From Vibrio breoganii (GTDB lineage Bacteria > Pseudomonadota > Gammaproteobacteria > Enterobacterales > Vibrionaceae), in NCBI RefSeq assembly GCF_001677275.1, contig NZ_CP016178.1:1178001-1242000 (forward strand): 64,000 bases of DNA. The letters are read 5' to 3'. Position numbers and translations under genes: made by a program. Below, piece by piece: positions 60,903-64,000 of the stretch (its first letter is position 1; each line of letters opens with the position of its first letter). A model generated the notes under the pieces. It was not told where the DNA came from. It worked only from the letters and a program-made list of their open reading frames with translations, and searched no databases.

Positions 60903-62315
60903 TTAAGCTATCGCTTCCTCTGGAGTCTCAGTACCTTTGGTTACTTCCGAGTTGTACACTTCTTTATCTAGTGTGCCGTTCTTCTTAGCCGTCAATACAC
61001 CAGACAACATAGAACCAGAGATATTCAAGGCAGTACGCGCCATATCAATCAAGGCTTCGATTGAGACTAGGATAGCCACAACTGTGATATCTAATCCCAT
61101 GATAGTCAGTACCGCTACTGCAGCGAAGGTTGCACCGCCGCCCACACCAGCAATACCGAATGATGCAATCGCGATAACAGCAACTAGCTGAACAATGAAG
61201 CCTAGGTCTACTGGAATACCCATGACTTGCGCAGCCATGATAGCTAGCATTGCTGGGTAGATACCTGCACAACCATTTTGGCCAATACTCGTACCGAACG
61301 TTGCTGACATGTTGGCAGTTTCTTCGTCTACACCTAAAGTGCGATTTTGCGTTTCAACGTTAAGTGGGATAGCCGCCATGCTTGAACGAGAACCGAAACC
61401 AAACACCAATACAGGCCATGACTTCTTCACAAACTTCATTGGAGACAAACCAGTGATGGAGACCATCGCGATGTGCACTAGATACATTGCAAAGATTGCT
61501 GCGTAGCTTGCAACTAGGAAGCGGCCCATCTCTGCAAGAGCAAATAGGTCATTTGTCATCATGAACGACGTCATCAGAGCGAACACACCGTATGGCGTTA
61601 GCTTCAAGATTTCGCGAACCATAGACAGTACAACTTCTTTAGCAGAGTTAATGAAATCTACGAAGTTTTGCACTTTCTCAGGGCGACGCTTCTTAACCTG
61701 TAGGATGCTGTAGCCAAGGAACATGCCAAATAGAACAGTAGATAGCGTTGATGTTCTTTCAGAGCCCGTCAACATATCAAATATGTTCGCAGGGATGATG
61801 GATAGAGCAAGCGCTGCTAGACCATTACTAGACATGCTTTCTTGAGTTGAAATCAGGCTGTCACCACGAGCTTCAATAGCGCCGTTGGAGCCAACAGAGG
61901 TCACCATAGTATTAGCATCAATACCAAAGATATAGATACTTGCAACACCAATGATGGCTGAGATCGCTACGGTGAAGATCAATAACCCAATGATTTTTGG
62001 TGCTATTTTAGAAAGTGCGCCCGCACCATCTACGTTCATCACAGATGAAACCATAGCCACAAATACCAATGGGATAACGATCATTTGTAGGAGCTTGATA
62101 TAGCCTTTACCAAACACAGAGATGAACTCGCCAAAGCTCGCCACTGCACTGTGATCAACACCAAGAGATAGCTGAATCACACCACCAAATAAAAGACCTC
62201 CCACCAATGCACTGAGTACGCGGTAGTTAAATGTTTTCTTTTGCTTTTTAAAATTGGACAGTACTGCGTAAAAACCTAAAAACAGTACGGAAAGTACAAT
62301 AAATTGGAAACTCAT
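60903..62315 (-). CDS. tcyP: L-cystine-type DAACS transporter (TcyP-like)
   Basis: The 470-residue dicarboxylate/amino-acid:cation symporter has GKGYIKLLQMIVIPLVFVAMVSSVMN, FGFGSRSSMAAIPLNVE (the Ser-rich hairpin HP1), SATFGTSIGQNGCAGIYPAML and GVGGGATFAAVAVL (HP2). The pattern fits YdjN/TcyP, known for L-cystine uptake. It is 24 bp after ridA in the same operon. Confidence 0.85.
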   Translation of the reverse strand: MSFQFIVLSVLFLGFYAVLSNFKKQKKTFNYRVLSALVGGLLFGGVIQLSLGVDHSAVASFGEFISVFGKGYIKLLQMIVIPLVFVAMVSSVMNVDGAGALSKIAPKIIGLLIFTVAISAIIGVASIYIFGIDANTMVTSVGSNGAIEARGDSLISTQESMSSNGLAALALSIIPANIFDMLTGSERTSTLSTVLFGMFLGYSILQVKKRRPEKVQNFVDFINSAKEVVLSMVREILKLTPYGVFALMTSFMMTNDLFALAEMGRFLVASYAAIFAMYLVHIAMVSITGLSPMKFVKKSWPVLVFGFGSRSSMAAIPLNVETQNRTLGVDEETANMSATFGTSIGQNGCAGIYPAMLAIMAAQVMGIPVDLGFIVQLVAVIAIASFGIAGVGGGATFAAVAVLTIMGLDITVVAILVSIEALIDMARTALNISGSMLSGVLTAKKNGTLDKEVYNSEVTKGTETPEEAIA

Positions 62316-62339
62316 AATTAAATCCTATTTAGGCTTTCG

Positions 62340-62723
62340 CTATTTGCGATGGGCAATAGCTTCGACTTCGACAAGTGCATCTTTAGGTAAGCGAGCTGCT
62401 TCTACACAAGAGCGCGCCGGTGGGTTATCTGTGCCAAATACTTCGGTATACACTTCATTAAATGCAGCAAAATTCTCCATATCAGACAGAAAACAGGTGG
62501 TTTTTAAAACGGTCTCTAGACTGGCCCCACCGGCTTCTAATACTTCTTTTAGATTTAATAACGACTGTCTTGCTTGCTCTTTGATGCCGCCTTCAACAAA
62601 CGCCATAGTTTCTGGGTCTAGAGGTAATTGACCCGAAGTCAGTACTAACTCGGAATAAGCAGTACCTTGGGCATAAGGTCCGATTGCAGCTGGAGCATTA
62701 GGGGTTGAGATAAGTTGTTTCAC
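62340..62723 (-). CDS. RidA family enamine/imine deaminase
   Basis: The 127-residue protein shows the family pattern: PAAIGPYAQGTAYSELVLTSGQLPLDPET, LEAGGASLETVLKTTCFLSDMENFAAFNEVY and PARSCVEAARLPKDALVEVEAIA with the catalytic Arg. RidA removes reactive 2-aminoacrylate, a by-product of PLP enzymes such as cysteine desulfhydrases. In this operon it would protect against damage from cysteine breakdown. The start is 9 bp after the regulator gene. Confidence 0.93.
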   Translation of the reverse strand: MKQLISTPNAPAAIGPYAQGTAYSELVLTSGQLPLDPETMAFVEGGIKEQARQSLLNLKEVLEAGGASLETVLKTTCFLSDMENFAAFNEVYTEVFGTDNPPARSCVEAARLPKDALVEVEAIAHRK

Positions 62724-62732
62724 GACTTTTCC

Positions 62733-63419
62733 TTAATTTAAAATTTCAGTTGTTTCTGATTTGAATTCTCTGAGGAACTTATAGATTGCCTGACGAGTGA
62801 TCCCTAGCTTCTCTGCCACTTGTGTTGTGGTCTCTTTCAGCTCAAAAATCCCATTATCAAACAGGTGTTTGGTAATCGCTTTATTACGTCCTTTTGGAGT
62901 CACACTCGGGTCGCCATCCACTTCATGAATCGCCTGCTCAAGTGCTTGATAAATCACATCACCTGCAGAGGTGCTGAAATGTTCGTTCTCCAAGAAGTTG
63001 CTCACTGACACATCAGGCATCAGTGTTTTCATGATCTCTGGGAAAGGGTGAGACAAGTTCATGTTGATACACAACATGCCAATCGCTTTGCCATTCTCAC
63101 CGGCCAACACGCATGTGGTTGATTTCATCATTGCGCCATCACTACTCTTAGTGAAATAACATTTCGGTGAAACCTCTCCTGTTCGCTCAAACTCGCTCCA
63201 CATGCGCAGACCAAGGTCGGTTATTGGGGAACCGATTTCACGCCCGGTATGATGCCCATTGACGATTTTTACTACTGAGTTTTCGAGGCTCTCAAAAGAG
63301 TGAATCAATACTTCGCAATGTGGCCCAATTAAATCCGCAATAGTGTCTGCAATGCGAAAATAGTGTTGAAGGCTTTTCTTGTCTTCTTTTGTAAACTTAA
63401 CTTGTTGTACGCTCATCAC
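62733..63419 (-). CDS. YheO-like transcriptional regulator (PAS-like plus DauR HTH)
   Basis: The 228-residue protein has a YheO-type PAS-like domain (HYFRIADTIADLIGPHCEVLIHS to CVLAGENGKAIGMLCINMNLS, about residues 19-130) and a C-terminal DauR-type helix-turn-helix (LKETTTQVAEKLGITRQAIYKFLREF, about 190-222). Relatives sense amino acids or their products. It is the first gene of the ridA-tcyP operon, so it is probably autoregulatory and senses a cysteine- or amino-acid-derived ligand. Confidence 0.87.
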   Translation of the reverse strand: MMSVQQVKFTKEDKKSLQHYFRIADTIADLIGPHCEVLIHSFESLENSVVKIVNGHHTGREIGSPITDLGLRMWSEFERTGEVSPKCYFTKSSDGAMMKSTTCVLAGENGKAIGMLCINMNLSHPFPEIMKTLMPDVSVSNFLENEHFSTSAGDVIYQALEQAIHEVDGDPSVTPKGRNKAITKHLFDNGIFELKETTTQVAEKLGITRQAIYKFLREFKSETTEILN

Positions 63420-63861
63420 TTAGGTTTACTTCTATTAACTCGGTAGGCACAGAATACTCCTATAGGGGTAGATGACAAAATCACACCAAAACACATTAAC
63501 TAGTTGTTTTTAAACAGATTTACTGATTTTATAGATTTAGATCAAAAAATATTAGAGAACCACATCACACTAAAGTGGTAGTTTGAGTTTAATTTTATTA
63601 ACTGCGTCAAGGTTTAAAAATGTAAACTTAAATTCCACCACCGGACTGACACAAAATAAACGAGATCTTGCTCAACATTGGCGAAAAATGGAGCTATAAA
63701 AGATGGATTTAAAGACTAAAGAATTGAGGATGAAGGCTCATTCACCGCTGGTTAATTACTAGTATCTTTAACGGAAAAATAACTTTCAAAGTCATATTGT
63801 TAGATAGATTTCGCCTAGAATAAGCAATGTGGCTATTTTAGAGATAAGGAATTTCAAGGGA
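63420..63861. other. 442-bp divergent spacer
   Basis: AT-rich. It must hold the promoter of the YheO-ridA-tcyP operon and that of the next gene. I see an inverted repeat ACCAC to GTGGT at about 63559-63583, but no well-defined operator. Confidence 0.35.
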
Positions 63862-64000
63862 ATGATTAAACGACCGCTAGCCTATGTAGGTATTACCGCA
63901 CTCGTTTGCTCTGGTGTGGCGGTTTATTATTTTCAACAAACCACCTCTTCTGATACCTATCGTAGCGCAGCCAACACCGTAAAACAGACCTATGAGCAGG
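63862..64000 (+). CDS. Start of a membrane-anchored protein (cut by window edge)
   Basis: AAGGGA precedes an ATG and 46 codons remain open to the edge. The N-terminus has a short basic head, one hydrophobic helix (AYVGITALVCSGVAVYYF) and then a polar region, as in inner-membrane-anchored periplasmic proteins. Too little is present to name a family. Confidence 0.6.
   Translation, partial: MIKRPLAYVGITALVCSGVAVYYFQQTTSSDTYRSAANTVKQTYEQ

Noticed and set aside
1..64000. tRNA, rRNA, prophage or plasmid replication genes
   Set aside because: None recognised on either strand by reading; no cloverleaf with CCA end, no phage structural genes and no replication initiator.

Overview
The window reads as chromosomal DNA of a marine Vibrio (Vibrionaceae). 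This rests on an integron-type attC site with a relBE cassette, a toxin-antitoxin pair that I recall as nearly identical to Vibrio cholerae HigB2/HigA2, alginate lyases of families PL6 and PL7, Ohr/OhrR, NagE, and moderate GC. A full F1Fo ATP synthase operon in a non-standard neighbourhood would fit the smaller chromosome of a species with a second copy. The genus is inferred from gene content; no database search was run.

Layout. 1-4395: a disaccharide-phosphorylase locus (partial GH94 enzyme, GPH-type symporter, divergent AraC regulator). 4470-5983: two small genes and the 3' half of a broken short-chain dehydrogenase (SDR). 5984-14629: two 1238-bp copies of an ISAs1-family element in inverted orientation flank an AT-rich block of quinone/redox genes (pirin, DoxX, LysR regulator, LtrA, glutathionyl-hydroquinone reductase, CDGSH protein). 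The 5' half of the same SDR lies at the far end of that block. The 10-bp target duplication and the reading frame show that one gene was split and its halves moved apart by inversion. 14735-15939: Lrp regulator and divergent LysE exporter. 16004-21761: carbohydrate island with a LacI regulator, LamB-like porin, VanX-type dipeptidase and PL6 lyase lipoprotein, with a perfect 16-bp LacI-type operator. 22297-25455: LysR gene and a compact operon (CMD, VOC, paired small DMT transporters, HapK-like protein).

25694-28936: accessory DNA, namely an IS5-family element with a 9-bp duplication, a GC-rich zinc peptidase gene, and a short integron-like stretch with attC sites and a relBE cassette. 29587-33322: DEAD-box helicase, then ohrR/ohr with three operator-like sites, and an MDR oxidoreductase. 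33560-36106: nagE and a divergent LysR gene. 36434-37122: higB-higA with a promoter that leaves almost no leader. 37284-42649: exported DUF1254/DUF1214 protein, old yellow enzyme, DUF3622 protein, a PurR-box-controlled exported nucleosidase, and an RluA-type pseudouridine synthase. 42763-51032: DUF5666 lipoprotein, IS3-family element, small membrane and outer-membrane proteins, a 116-bp tandem repeat with hairpins, an exported RelA/SpoT-fold protein, and a PL7 alginate lyase.

51403-58295: complete ATP synthase operon atpIBEFHAGDC on the minus strand. It is preceded by a perfect FNR-type site and a divergent argR paralogue. 59503-63419: a cystine-type module (YheO-like regulator, RidA, TcyP-like transporter, internal terminator, CoA-disulfide reductase). 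The window ends in a plus-strand gene that runs off the edge. No rRNA, tRNA, CRISPR array or prophage was seen.
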